From Pseudomonadales bacterium (GTDB lineage Bacteria > Pseudomonadota > Gammaproteobacteria > Pseudomonadales > JAHEIH01), in NCBI GenBank assembly GCA_023255355.1, contig JALRIU010000073.1, positions 1 to 31,353 on the forward strand: 31,353 bases of DNA, in the 5' to 3' direction. The notes below the pieces were generated by a model. It was given only the letters and a program-made list of their open reading frames with translations. It ran no database searches and was not told the origin of the DNA. Positions 15,610 to 25,070 of this stretch are shown here, piece after piece. The number at the start of each line of letters is the position of its first letter. The first letter of the stretch is position 1. The translations under genes and the position numbers were made by a program.

Positions 15610-18600
15610 ATGTCAAGTCTGTCCCTCCTGCCGGCGCTGCCTAACCAGCAAGCAAGACAACGCTGGACCAACTTACGTGGCTGCTCCTTAGGGCTTGCCA
15701 TTGCCGAGGCTATGCACGAACACCGCAGTGCCATCCTGGTGGTTTGTCGAGACGGATTAACAGCTCAACAGGTCGAACAGGACATACAATTTTTCAGTGG
15801 CAACAATGATCTGGTGATGCATTTCCCAGATTGGGAAACACTTCCATACGATCATTTTTCTCCCCACCAAGATATCATTTCAGACCGCCTAAAAATTCTG
15901 CATCGGTTGACCCGAGGCGAGCCATTGGTGCTAGTAACAACCGTCACTTCACTGATTCAACGCATCGCTCCAAGCCAATATTTAAATGCCCACAGCACGC
16001 TATTGGAAAGCGGCCAATTATTTGATATCAACAGCCAACGCCAACACTGGGAAGCTGCGGGATACCGTTGTGTCGATACTGTCTATGAACATGGTGAATT
16101 TGCTGTGCGCGGTTCAGTCATTGATCTATTCCCAATGGGCAGCAAAGTACCCTACCGTATTGATTTGTTTGACGACGAACTAGAGAGCCTCAGGAGCTTT
16201 GACCCAGAAACCCAACGCACTCTTGAAAAAGTTGAGCGGGTCGAAATATTGCCCGCCAGAGAATTTCCATTAGATCAGGAAGGCATCAAACGCTTCAGAA
16301 ATAATTGGCATGAAATGTTCGATGTTGATCCTCGCCGATGCTCAGTCTATAAAGACATAAGCGATGGTATCGCGCCAGCGGGGATCGAATATTACTTGCC
16401 CTTGTTTTATGAAGAGACTAATAGCCTTCTAGATTATCTGCCCAATGAAAGCTTATTATTTGCCGATGCCGCCCTACAAACTACAGTTGAACAATACTGG
16501 CAAGACGTTAATAACCGCTTCAACGATTTGGGCATAGATCCGACTCGCCCCCTACTGGCGCCAAAACACTTGTTCCTCGCAAGTGATGAACTTTTCGCGC
16601 GCTTTAAAGGCCTTTCCAGAGCAGTTTTTAGCGCTGACAATGACGACAAAAGCCAATTCGTATTTCCAGCTAAAGCCGGAATCGATCTGAGCATTGACGC
16701 TCGCGCCGAAGAACCTTTAACACCTGTCATACAATTTATTGAAAGCCAAAAGCAACGCATACTGTTTTGCGCCGAATCCAATGGTCGTCGCGAAGCTATC
16801 CTAGAGCTATTTGCCAAAGCTAATATTCGACCCAAAGTCTTCGATACTTGGCAAGATTTTATAAATTCTGACACATCTCTCGCCATCACCGTTGCGCCAC
16901 TGCAAATGGGTGTCAACCTTCCTAGCCTAGCTATTCAAATCATCGCAGAGCCCCAGCTTTTTGGGCAGCGTGTAATGCAAAGGCGTCGCCGCAAACGCAG
17001 TAGTGAAAACACCGAACTCGCCGTTAAAAGTCTTGCTGAATTAGTGCCTGGCAAGGCTGTTGTTCATACCGAACACGGTATCGGTCGCTATTTAGGCCTC
17101 GAAAGCATACTTATTGATGGGCAATCGAGTGAATTTTTAGCACTCCAATATGCTGATGGAGCTAAGCTATATGTGCCCGTCACATCGCTCGAATTAATTA
17201 GCTTATACTCAGGTGGCGATGATAGTGCTGCCCCTCTGCATAGATTAGGCACAGAACAGTGGAGCAAAGCACGTCGCAAAGCAGCAGAAAAAGCGCGTGA
17301 TGCCGCGGCCGAATTGCTCGATATCTATTCACGTCGAGCTGCCAGACCTGGCGTAGCCTGCGAATACTCCGATTTAAACTATCAGCAATTCGCTGCAGGT
17401 TTCCCATTTGAAGAAACTCCTGACCAAGTAGAAGCCATTGAGGCAGTGTTGGGCGATATGCGGGCCAAGACGCCGATGGATCGTCTAGTTTGTGGTGATG
17501 TAGGCTTTGGTAAAACCGAAGTCGCAATGCGCGCAGCATTTGCCGCAGTAGATGCTGGCAAGCAGGTTGCTTTACTTGTTCCTACTACACTGCTTGCCCA
17601 ACAACATTATGAAACCTTCAGAGATCGATTTGCCGACTGGCCTGTCAGCGTTGAAGTTGTGTCTCGATTTAAGTCAGACAAAGATATCAAGGACATTACT
17701 CAGAGATTGGCTGACGGCAAAGTCGATATCTTAGTCGGCACACATAAATTGATTCAAAGCAGTATCGTATTTTCTGATCTTGGGCTACTCATTATCGATG
17801 AAGAACATCGCTTTGGCGTCAAACAAAAAGAGGCCATCAAAGCTCTCAGGGCAGAAGTTGATATCTTAACGTTAACCGCCACCCCGATTCCGCGTACGCT
17901 AAACATGGCCATGACGGGCATGCGCGATCTGAGTATTATCGCCACGCCTCCAGCTCGACGTTTATCGGTCAAAACCTTTGTCAGCGAGAAGAAAAAGCCG
18001 CTTATCAAAGAGGCGATTTGGCGTGAACTCTTGCGTGGCGGCCAAGTGTATTTTTTGCACAACGAGGTCAAAACCATCGATAACGCAGCACGCGAACTAC
18101 AGGAACTTATCCCTGAAGCACGTATTGGCATCGGCCATGGACAAATGCGTGAACGCGACCTTGAACAAGTGATGAGCGATTTCTATCACAAAAAGACCAA
18201 CATTCTTTTGTGCACAACAATTATCGAGACAGGTATTGATGTGCCTAATGCCAACACCATGATTATTGATCGCGCCGATAAATTTGGTTTGGCTCAATTG
18301 CATCAACTGCGCGGCCGTGTTGGTCGCTCGCACCACCAGGCGTATGCCTATCTGCTCACTCCAGAATCTAAAGCAATGACCGACGATGCCCATAAACGAC
18401 TTGAGGCGATCGCTCTTGCAGACACGCTTGGCGCGGGGTTTACTCTCGCCAGTCACGACCTTGAAATACGAGGCGCAGGTGAACTTCTCGGTGACGAGCA
18501 ATCAGGTCAGATCCAAACTGTCGGGCTCAGCATGTACATGGACATGCTAGATCGCGCCGTCAAAGCTTTACGTAAAGGACAGAAGGTTGATTTGGATACT

Positions 18601-19056
18601 GCATTACACACTGGCCCTGAAGTAAACCTTAGAATCGCTGCCTTAATTCCAGATGAATATCTGCCCGATGTAAACGCCCGCCTGAACCTTTATAAGCGCA
18701 TCTCAGCGAGTAAGGACAAGCACCAACTTCGCGAATTACAGGTTGAGATGATTGATCGTTTCGGTTTATTACCAGACCAAACCAAGGCACTATTTGCCGT
18801 GAGTGATATTAAATTATTGTGTGATGAGATCGGCGTCACAAAACTCGATATAGGTAGCACCGGTGGCGGTTTAGAGTTTAGTAATCACACTAGCGTAGAC
18901 CCCATGACCATTATCCGCCTTCTTCAAAGCCGTGCCGGAAAGTTCCGCATGGCTGGGGCAACTGGCATACGTTTTAGCGAGACTTTACCCGAAGCACAGG
19001 ATAGACTTGATTTTGCCATCGGAATTTTAAAAGAACTTGGAGCCAAGGGTGAATAA
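15610..19056 (+). CDS. mfd: Transcription-repair coupling factor Mfd
   Basis: DNA translocase that removes RNA polymerase stalled at lesions and recruits UvrA. At 1148 residues it equals the E. coli length. The order of parts is as expected: a UvrB-like N-terminal module (to about 340), a linker, the RNA polymerase-interacting domain beginning near HTEHGIGRYLG (about 490), helicase motor 1 with Walker A GDVGFGKTEVA (about 630) and DEEH in IIDEEHRFG (about 730), and motor 2 with TTIIETGIDVPNANT and QLRGRVGRS. The C-terminal TRCF domain occupies roughly the last 150 residues. Divergent from gap. Its last codons overlap csiV in GTGAATAA. No frameshift or missing motif was seen. Confidence 0.98.
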   Translation: MSSLSLLPALPNQQARQRWTNLRGCSLGLAIAEAMHEHRSAILVVCRDGLTAQQVEQDIQFFSGNNDLVMHFPDWETLPYDHFSPHQDIISDRLKILHRLTRGEPLVLVTTVTSLIQRIAPSQYLNAHSTLLESGQLFDINSQRQHWEAAGYRCVDTVYEHGEFAVRGSVIDLFPMGSKVPYRIDLFDDELESLRSFDPETQRTLEKVERVEILPAREFPLDQEGIKRFRNNWHEMFDVDPRRCSVYKDISDGIAPAGIEYYLPLFYEETNSLLDYLPNESLLFADAALQTTVEQYWQDVNNRFNDLGIDPTRPLLAPKHLFLASDELFARFKGLSRAVFSADNDDKSQFVFPAKAGIDLSIDARAEEPLTPVIQFIESQKQRILFCAESNGRREAILELFAKANIRPKVFDTWQDFINSDTSLAITVAPLQMGVNLPSLAIQIIAEPQLFGQRVMQRRRRKRSSENTELAVKSLAELVPGKAVVHTEHGIGRYLGLESILIDGQSSEFLALQYADGAKLYVPVTSLELISLYSGGDDSAAPLHRLGTEQWSKARRKAAEKARDAAAELLDIYSRRAARPGVACEYSDLNYQQFAAGFPFEETPDQVEAIEAVLGDMRAKTPMDRLVCGDVGFGKTEVAMRAAFAAVDAGKQVALLVPTTLLAQQHYETFRDRFADWPVSVEVVSRFKSDKDIKDITQRLADGKVDILVGTHKLIQSSIVFSDLGLLIIDEEHRFGVKQKEAIKALRAEVDILTLTATPIPRTLNMAMTGMRDLSIIATPPARRLSVKTFVSEKKKPLIKEAIWRELLRGGQVYFLHNEVKTIDNAARELQELIPEARIGIGHGQMRERDLEQVMSDFYHKKTNILLCTTIIETGIDVPNANTMIIDRADKFGLAQLHQLRGRVGRSHHQAYAYLLTPESKAMTDDAHKRLEAIALADTLGAGFTLASHDLEIRGAGELLGDEQSGQIQTVGLSMYMDMLDRAVKALRKGQKVDLDTALHTGPEVNLRIAALIPDEYLPDVNARLNLYKRISASKDKHQLRELQVEMIDRFGLLPDQTKALFAVSDIKLLCDEIGVTKLDIGSTGGGLEFSNHTSVDPMTIIRLLQSRAGKFRMAGATGIRFSETLPEAQDRLDFAIGILKELGAKGE
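19039..19042 (+). promoter_or_regulatory. Shine-Dalgarno for the GTG start of csiV
   Basis: GGAG inside the end of mfd, 6 nt before GTG 19049. It favours this GTG over the in-frame TTG 19037. Confidence 0.5.
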
Positions 19057-20029
19057 GCCTGGATCACTAAGACATCTAAAAGTCGCTGCTCTATGCAGCT
19101 TGTTATTTATTACGCCATTTACCTATGCGCAAGATAATTGGTACACCATCGAAGTTATAGTCTTTGCCCACATTGATGAAGCATCAGCCCTTGAAGAACA
19201 ATGGCCTGATGACGTCGTCATGGCTTACCCCCGTGGACTTAAACAACTGCAAACACCGATTAAAATCAGTGACACTCTTGAGCCTGAATTTCAAAACAAT
19301 ACCAATCTTGATTTACCCGATTTTGAAGCACAACTGCAAGAAATTAATGACCTAGCAGAGCAAAGAGCACGTGAAGCTGCCGAATTAGGCCTCAGCAGAG
19401 CAGATATTGCTGACTATGTTAAGTCTCTAGATATGCCTGCAGAACCTTTGCAAGTACCTCTCGAAGAGCCAAGTCCAATTGCAACTGAATTAATAGCGCC
19501 GGAAGAACCTGAAACCATCGAACGCGAACCAATAAATTTTGAACTACTTGGCAAAGACAGTTATCAACTTGCCACAGCCATGGGGCATTTACGTCGAATC
19601 CTTCGCTATAAACCTCTTTTCCATGAGGCTTGGACCCAGAATCTAACAGATAGAAAAAGATCCCCAAGCATTTTGATAACTGGTGGCGATGAATATGGCA
19701 AACATCGAGAATTGGAAGGCTCAATTAAAATCAGCGTGGAACGCTATTTACACGTTGAAACCGATCTTTGGCTGCATCAATTCATGCCTAATTTCGGTCA
19801 AACTAAAATCCTTCAAGTACCCGATCTACCTTTAGGTGGTCAGCAACTCGGCCCTGAGTCCTCACTTAGCAGCCAGTTTGACGATATTTTAAAGGAACCT
19901 TACCAAATCAATCGAAGCGTTACGCTTCGTCAAGCACGCAGAATGCGCAGCAAAGAAATTCACTATTTAGACCACCCCATGTTTGGCATGATTTTGGTCA
20001 TTACTCCGTTAGATAATACATCTTCATAA
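19049..20029 (+). CDS. csiV: CsiV family periplasmic protein
   Basis: CsiV binds peptidoglycan and activates LpoA/PBP1a-dependent wall synthesis in Vibrio cholerae. The 326-residue protein has a signal peptide (basic N-terminus, hydrophobic 11-22, cleavage probably after TYA about residue 27), then NWYTIEVIVFAH, the family's opening strand. The middle has an acidic, helical, low-complexity stretch (about 90-175), followed by a conserved C-terminal part with FHEAWTQ, the LEGSIKISVERYLHVETDLWL region, and the ending HYLDHPMFGMILVITP. Start GTG 19049 overlaps the mfd stop by 8 nt. The gene is convergent with cysG across 5 bases. Function here is inferred from the family; lpoA and mrcA are not in view. 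Confidence 0.85.
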   Translation: MNKPGSLRHLKVAALCSLLFITPFTYAQDNWYTIEVIVFAHIDEASALEEQWPDDVVMAYPRGLKQLQTPIKISDTLEPEFQNNTNLDLPDFEAQLQEINDLAEQRAREAAELGLSRADIADYVKSLDMPAEPLQVPLEEPSPIATELIAPEEPETIEREPINFELLGKDSYQLATAMGHLRRILRYKPLFHEAWTQNLTDRKRSPSILITGGDEYGKHRELEGSIKISVERYLHVETDLWLHQFMPNFGQTKILQVPDLPLGGQQLGPESSLSSQFDDILKEPYQINRSVTLRQARRMRSKEIHYLDHPMFGMILVITPLDNTSS

Positions 20030-20034
20030 CGAGG

Positions 20035-21423
20035 CTAATTAGCAGCGTCAAACCACTTGAGCTTGTCACGTTTAGTGACAACCTGACCCATTATAATCAA
20101 TGTGGGACCGCGAACTTGCTGCAAAGTAACTTCATCACAAATTGTCCCCAACGTTCCGACCACAACTCGCTGCTGTGGCAACGTGCCTTTTTCAACGAGA
20201 GCAATAGGATAATCAGCAGGAAGACCATGCTGCTGGAGACGTTCTACAATATTGGACAACCCAAGTAACCCCATATAAAAGACAATGGTCTGCTGGGGCT
20301 GAACAAGCTCTTGCCAAGGTAATTCACTACCGTCACGAGCAAGATGGCCGGTAATAAAACGCACAGAGTGAGCACAGTCACGGTGGGTCAATGGAATGCC
20401 TGCATACGCACCACAGCCTGCAGCAGCGGTAATGCCGGGTACCACCTGAAATGGAATTTTAGCTTCAGCAAGCAACTCAATTTCTTCACCGCCACGACCG
20501 AAAATAAATGGATCACCACCTTTTAAACGCAGTACTCGCTTACCTTTTTGGGCATAGTCGGCCAACAACTGACTGATTTGTTGTTGCGGCATGGCATGCT
20601 TGCTTGCTCTTTTACCCACATAAACACGTTCAGCATCAGCGCGGGTCAAATCCATAATCGCATCTGACACTAGGTTGTCATAAAGAACAACATCGGCTAA
20701 TTGCATTAAACGAATAGCTTTGATGGTCAAAAGATCCGGGTCACCTGGACCTGCACCTACCAAGAAAACTTCTCCGACAGCTGTTGTTTGATCTTTAGCT
20801 GCTTCAATTTGTTCTTGCAATAAGCGTTCAGCAACCTGGGGATTACCACTAAAAACAGCCTCTGCAACTGGCCCATCGACCACATTTTGCCAAAGCCTAC
20901 GACGGTCATCCAAGGAGGTAATGGTATTTTTAACTTGTTGACGAAAGCGTGACATTAGCTCTGCTAAGTCACCAAAACTGGCAGGAATAGCAGCCTCAAT
21001 CCGACCGCGCACAGCACGCGCCAACACTGGGGAAGCACCACCACTGCCCACGGCAATCAACATAGGATCTCGATGAATCACAGAGGGCAATGTAAAAGTT
21101 GAAAGATCAGCTCGATCTACAATATTGACAGGTAGGTTTCTAGCAATAGCATCCTGATAAACCTGCATATTGACTTGCTGATCATCTGTCGCAGCAACAA
21201 CCCAAGATACGTTTGTCATATGAGCCGTTTGATAAGGTTCATAATGAAAAGAGCTATCAGCTGATAGCTCACAAATATCTTCGGAAATATGCGGCGCAAC
21301 AATTTTGAGTATTGCGCCACCTCTGACGAGTGCCTGGGCTTTGCGGCGAGCCACAAGTCCTGCTCCTACTAACAAGACAGTTTGTCCACTTAAGCGAACA
21401 AACATCGGCGACATATTTGCCAT
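20035..21423 (-). CDS. cysG: Siroheme synthase CysG
   Basis: Trifunctional enzyme that turns uroporphyrinogen III into siroheme, the cofactor of sulfite and nitrite reductases. The N-terminal half is the precorrin-2 dehydrogenase/ferrochelatase with the Rossmann VLLVGAGLVARRKAQ (about 16-30) and the GSGGASPVLAR serine motif (about 127). The C-terminal half is the SAM-dependent methyltransferase, with VFLVGAGPGDPDLLT (about 220-234) and RLKGGDPFIFGRGGEE (about 299). At 462 residues it is close to the usual 457. The start overlaps the serS stop as TAATG. Two further in-frame ATGs at 21414 and 21405 could also serve. Confidence 0.96.
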   Translation of the reverse strand: MANMSPMFVRLSGQTVLLVGAGLVARRKAQALVRGGAILKIVAPHISEDICELSADSSFHYEPYQTAHMTNVSWVVAATDDQQVNMQVYQDAIARNLPVNIVDRADLSTFTLPSVIHRDPMLIAVGSGGASPVLARAVRGRIEAAIPASFGDLAELMSRFRQQVKNTITSLDDRRRLWQNVVDGPVAEAVFSGNPQVAERLLQEQIEAAKDQTTAVGEVFLVGAGPGDPDLLTIKAIRLMQLADVVLYDNLVSDAIMDLTRADAERVYVGKRASKHAMPQQQISQLLADYAQKGKRVLRLKGGDPFIFGRGGEEIELLAEAKIPFQVVPGITAAAGCGAYAGIPLTHRDCAHSVRFITGHLARDGSELPWQELVQPQQTIVFYMGLLGLSNIVERLQQHGLPADYPIALVEKGTLPQQRVVVGTLGTICDEVTLQQVRGPTLIIMGQVVTKRDKLKWFDAAN

Positions 21424-22700
21424 TACAGTGTCTCTGCACCACCCATGTACTGGCGCAATGCCTGAGGAATGGTGACACTGCCATCGGCTTGTTGGTAGTT
21501 TTCCAAAATAGCTACCAAGGTACGCCCAACGGCGAGTCCGGAGCCATTAAGGGTATGCACCAATTCAGGCTTGCCTGTTTCAGGATTACGCCAGCGAGCC
21601 ATCATGCGACGTGCTTGATAATCACCAAAATTTGAACAGGATGAAATTTCACGGTATTTCTGTTGACCGGGCAACCAAACCTCTAAGTCGTAAGTTTTAG
21701 CCGCCGAAAATCCCATATCACCACCACACAAAACGATTTTGCGATAAGGCAGTTCTAACCCTTGTAAAATCGCCTCGGCATGACCGGTAAGTGCTTCAAG
21801 CGCCGCATCAGATTCACCTGCAGCTACCAACTGCACTAACTCCACTTTTTCAAACTGGTGTTGACGAATCATACCGCGAGTGTCGCGACCAGAACTTCCT
21901 GCCTCAGAGCGAAAACATGGAGTATGACAGACCATTTTAATCGGCAATGAGTCTGCAATGGTATCGCGGGCAATATTGGTTACCGGTACTTCAGCGGTTG
22001 GAATGAGATAGTATCCTGCATCGCCTTGTAATTTGAATAAATCCTCTTCGAATTTTGGCAATTGCCCAGTACCACGCAATGAATCAGCGTTAACAATGTA
22101 AGGCACATTTACTTCTTCATAGCCATGCGTTTCAGAATGCGTATCTAACATATATTGAATGAGCGCACGGTGTAAGCGAGCTATAGAACGGCGCATTACT
22201 GCAAAACGCGAACCGGTGATTTTGGTACCTAATTCGAAATCTAATGACCCCAAACCTTCTCCAAGATCAACGTGATCACGTGGTTCGAAATCAAATTGGC
22301 GGGGCTCGCCCCATTTGTAAACTTCGATATTGTCATCTTCACTAGCGCCAACGGGAACCGACGCATCGGGCACATTGGGAATAGACATAAGTAGATCTTG
22401 CAGTTGTTTTTGAACTTCACTGGCTTCATTTGTTGCGCGTTCAATATTTGCTGCAATACCCTGAAGCTCTTTGTCTACCTGAGCTTTAGCGTCTTGGGGT
22501 GACATTCCCGATTGAACCAATTCACCAATCTTTTTCGAAACGCGTTTACGCTCTGCTAATAGGTCCTGCGACTCTATATCAGCTTGCTTACGACGCGCCT
22601 CAAGAGCCAAATAGGCTTCCTTATCTAGTTGGTAGCCTTTAACAGCAAGTTGTTCAGCAACGCTATCAAGGTCTGAACGCAACAACTTGGGATCTAACAT
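21423..22700 (-). CDS. serS: Seryl-tRNA synthetase
   Basis: Charges tRNA-Ser (and tRNA-Sec) with serine. The 425-residue class II synthetase starts MLDPKLLRSD, then a long helical arm (about 30-100) that grips the tRNA variable arm. The core has motif 2 (FRSEAGSSGRDTRGMIR, about 262-278) and motif 3 (GLAVGRTLVAILENYQ, about 393-408). An in-frame TTG at 22721 would add seven residues; ATG 22700 fits the family. Its stop overlaps the cysG start by one base (TAATG). It is probably read from the ftsK-side promoter as part of the run, although no terminator or own promoter was seen in the 27-base spacer from crcB. Confidence 0.97.
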   Translation of the reverse strand: MLDPKLLRSDLDSVAEQLAVKGYQLDKEAYLALEARRKQADIESQDLLAERKRVSKKIGELVQSGMSPQDAKAQVDKELQGIAANIERATNEASEVQKQLQDLLMSIPNVPDASVPVGASEDDNIEVYKWGEPRQFDFEPRDHVDLGEGLGSLDFELGTKITGSRFAVMRRSIARLHRALIQYMLDTHSETHGYEEVNVPYIVNADSLRGTGQLPKFEEDLFKLQGDAGYYLIPTAEVPVTNIARDTIADSLPIKMVCHTPCFRSEAGSSGRDTRGMIRQHQFEKVELVQLVAAGESDAALEALTGHAEAILQGLELPYRKIVLCGGDMGFSAAKTYDLEVWLPGQQKYREISSCSNFGDYQARRMMARWRNPETGKPELVHTLNGSGLAVGRTLVAILENYQQADGSVTIPQALRQYMGGAETL

Positions 22701-22727
22701 AAATCTTTTTTTCCTTATCAATCGGCA

Positions 22728-23108
22728 CTAAGAAAATAGCGCCTTACTCACATAGATAGCTATTGCAGCAGCGAGAACACACAATACAACACTTAAAAGC
22801 ATGTAAAGCATGGCCGTCATAAGTTCGCCGCGCTGAATTAAAGTCACCGTCTCCAATGAAAACGTTGAAAACGTAGTAAATGCACCTAAAAAACCCACCA
22901 TCATAATGCTGCGCCATTCTGGACTGAGGTGCTGATAGTCCACAATGACAATGTACATTATGCCCATCGCAAAGGATCCAGCAACATTGACCAACATCGT
23001 AGCCAAGGGGAAACTACCTTGCCACAACATATTAATTGCATTGGACGAGGCATAACGAGCTAATGCACCAAGGGCACCGCCGAGAGCTATAAAAATCCAA
23101 TGATGCAT
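22728..23108 (-). CDS. crcB: Fluoride ion channel CrcB/Fluc
   Basis: Small channel that exports fluoride. The 126-residue protein has four hydrophobic segments and the family motifs GGALGALARY (about 10-19), NVAGSFAMG (about 41-49) and GFLGAFTTFSTFSLE (about 73-87), which hold the Asn, Phe and Thr/Ser residues lining the fluoride path and the central Na+ site in known Fluc dimers. It sits 8 nt after rarA. No fluoride riboswitch precedes it, so its expression probably follows the operon. Confidence 0.95.
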   Translation of the reverse strand: MHHWIFIALGGALGALARYASSNAINMLWQGSFPLATMLVNVAGSFAMGIMYIVIVDYQHLSPEWRSIMMVGFLGAFTTFSTFSLETVTLIQRGELMTAMLYMLLSVVLCVLAAAIAIYVSKALFS

Positions 23109-23116
23109 GCTTCGTC

Positions 23117-24466
23117 CTAAGGGGTCTTTTTCGGATAACGCTGTATTGTACTATGTTTATCGCATTCACGCAGATGTTCTAGCTTAGCTTTGATTTTAAT
23201 TTCTAGCCCGCGCTCCACAGGATAATAAAACTGGGTATGTTGTAACTCAGGTGGAAAGTAATTTTCACCAGCTGCATAAGCATCAGATTCATCATGGGCA
23301 TAGCGATATTCAGCGCCATAATCTAGGTCTTTCATTAATTTTGTTGGGGCATTACGCAAATGCATAGGTACACCGTGGCTCGGGGTGTTCTCAACCAAGT
23401 TACGCGCCGCCTTATAGGCGCTGTAAACCGCATTACTTTTTGGCGCACAGGCCAAATAAACAACAGCTTGTGCCAACCCAAGTTCACCTTCAGGCAACCC
23501 CAAACGCTCCAACATATCCCAAGCATCCATCGCCATACTCAGTGCACGAGGATCTGCATTCCCAATATCCTCACTCGCCATGCGAACCAAACGCCTGGCG
23601 ATATAGAGTGGATCACAGCCTCCATCAAGCATTCTTACCATCCAGTATAGGGCCGCATCAGGTGCACTTCCGCGCACAGATTTATGCAGTGCTGAAATTT
23701 GATCGTAAAAGACGTCTCCGCCCTTATCAAAGCGGCGCAGGGATTGCTTAAGCAGCTGACTTACGACATCAGCATCGATCATCCTACCCTCAGGTGTATC
23801 GTAACCAAGATCCACAGCCACCTCGATAAGATTAAGCAAGCGACGTGCATCACCATCTGCAGCACTTACAAGCTGTGCAGCCTGTTCAGGGCCGATAATG
23901 ATTGGATCACGATGCAAATCAGCTTTAGGGTGAGTCAGCGTTTGCTGCAACAAACTTTGCAACTCTTCGTCGCTTAAGCTTTTTAATGTATAAACACGAG
24001 CACGCGACAACAGCGCCGAATTTAATTCAAATGAAGGGTTTTCAGTTGTCGCACCAATAAAAACAACCGTACCATCCTCAACAAATGGCAAAAAAGCATC
24101 CTGCTGAGACTTATTAAAACGATGCACTTCATCAACAAAGAGTACCGTAGCAATACCATTGATTGCTCTTGCCTGCTTGGCGGCATCAATCGATGCTCGA
24201 ATTTCCTTTACCCCACTTAGTACCGCTGAAAGGGTGTCAAACCGAGCATCACTTAGCGTAGAGATCAATCGTGCCAACGAGGTTTTGCCAACACCTGGCG
24301 GCCCCCAGAAAATCATAGAATGTAATTTTCCAGCCTCAAGTGCTGTACGAAGAGCGCAGCCAGCACCCAAAATATGCTGTTGACCTATGTATTCATCGAG
24401 GCTACGAGGCCTAACCCGATCAGCAAGAGGACGATAACCTTCATCGCGTTCAAATTCCGGGAACAT
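23117..24466 (-). CDS. rarA: Replication-associated recombination protein RarA
   Basis: AAA+ ATPase of the clamp-loader clade (MgsA/RarA) that acts at stalled replication forks. The 449-residue protein opens MFPEF, followed by RPRSLDEYIGQQHIL, Walker A WGPPGVGKTS (Lys61), Walker B LFVDEVHRFNKSQQD (Asp112, Glu113) and the sensor 1 segment GATTENPSFELNSALLSR. The C-terminal oligomerisation part includes GCDPLYIARRLVRMASEDIG and PTKLMKDLDYG. ATG 24466 has GAGGA 5 nt upstream; TTG 24478 is in frame but lacks this. It overlaps lolA by 17 nt. Confidence 0.97.
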   Translation of the reverse strand: MFPEFERDEGYRPLADRVRPRSLDEYIGQQHILGAGCALRTALEAGKLHSMIFWGPPGVGKTSLARLISTLSDARFDTLSAVLSGVKEIRASIDAAKQARAINGIATVLFVDEVHRFNKSQQDAFLPFVEDGTVVFIGATTENPSFELNSALLSRARVYTLKSLSDEELQSLLQQTLTHPKADLHRDPIIIGPEQAAQLVSAADGDARRLLNLIEVAVDLGYDTPEGRMIDADVVSQLLKQSLRRFDKGGDVFYDQISALHKSVRGSAPDAALYWMVRMLDGGCDPLYIARRLVRMASEDIGNADPRALSMAMDAWDMLERLGLPEGELGLAQAVVYLACAPKSNAVYSAYKAARNLVENTPSHGVPMHLRNAPTKLMKDLDYGAEYRYAHDESDAYAAGENYFPPELQHTQFYYPVERGLEIKIKAKLEHLRECDKHSTIQRYPKKTP

Positions 24467-25070
24467 AGCCTTCCTCAATGACTACCTCAACATTTTCTGG
24501 TGGGACAAATTCAAATATCTCTGGCAGCGGAATAAAGTTGGATTTGAGCTGCTGTAAAAACACCTCAGTCTTTTGCCCAAAACCATCAACCAAACTCATA
24601 TCAGCTAAATTATCTGCTGCATCAAAACACAGGGTCATGAGGGTAAACATGCTCTTATCGTCATGCGCCTCTAGCACATAGCAACGGTCGGATTGCTGCT
24701 CAACCTTATAAACCTCTCGTAATCTTGAAAGCGGTTCGACAAACACCATAAGTGGCGAAGTGGCAGCATTTTTAGGGTGTGGTCGGCGCACCGCTTGTTC
24801 TAATTCGACATCGTATTGCCACAACCAAATTCCGTTAGTCACGATAAGCTGCTCGAAAGGTGATAACACATGCCAACGCAATTGGTCTGGTTTAGCAATC
24901 GAAACATTACCATGACTGGTTTCGATAAGTTCTCCAGTTTCAGTAAATTGGTTTTGCTCAAAATTTGCGGTCAATGAATCACTTTTAGCTAACAATTCGT
25001 AAAGGCGATCAGCAGGATCTGCAATGACTTTAATAGACCAAACACATAAAAGGATGAAGATAAGACGCAT
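24450..25070 (-). CDS. lolA: Periplasmic lipoprotein carrier LolA
   Basis: Carries outer-membrane lipoproteins from LolCDE across the periplasm to LolB. The 206-residue protein has a signal peptide (about 1-17, cleavage after VIA) and a mature part starting DPADRLYELLAKSDSLTANFEQ, the LolA signature. Later family features are SHGNVSIAKPDQLRWHV, WLWQYD and the C-terminal FIPLPEIFEFVPPENVEVV. The start ATG overlaps the ftsK stop as TAATG, which points to coupled translation. Its partner complex LolCDE is encoded 18 kb away in this window. Confidence 0.95.
   Translation of the reverse strand: MRLIFILLCVWSIKVIADPADRLYELLAKSDSLTANFEQNQFTETGELIETSHGNVSIAKPDQLRWHVLSPFEQLIVTNGIWLWQYDVELEQAVRRPHPKNAATSPLMVFVEPLSRLREVYKVEQQSDRCYVLEAHDDKSMFTLMTLCFDAADNLADMSLVDGFGQKTEVFLQQLKSNFIPLPEIFEFVPPENVEVVIEEGYVPGI

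Noticed and set aside
16434..16916. 160-codon open frame antisense to mfd
   Set aside because: It lies wholly inside the well-supported mfd gene, shows no recognisable domain, and is best explained as a frame shadow.
23109..23116. Fluoride riboswitch expected before crcB
   Set aside because: Only 8 bases separate rarA and crcB, and no riboswitch-like sequence was recognised there.
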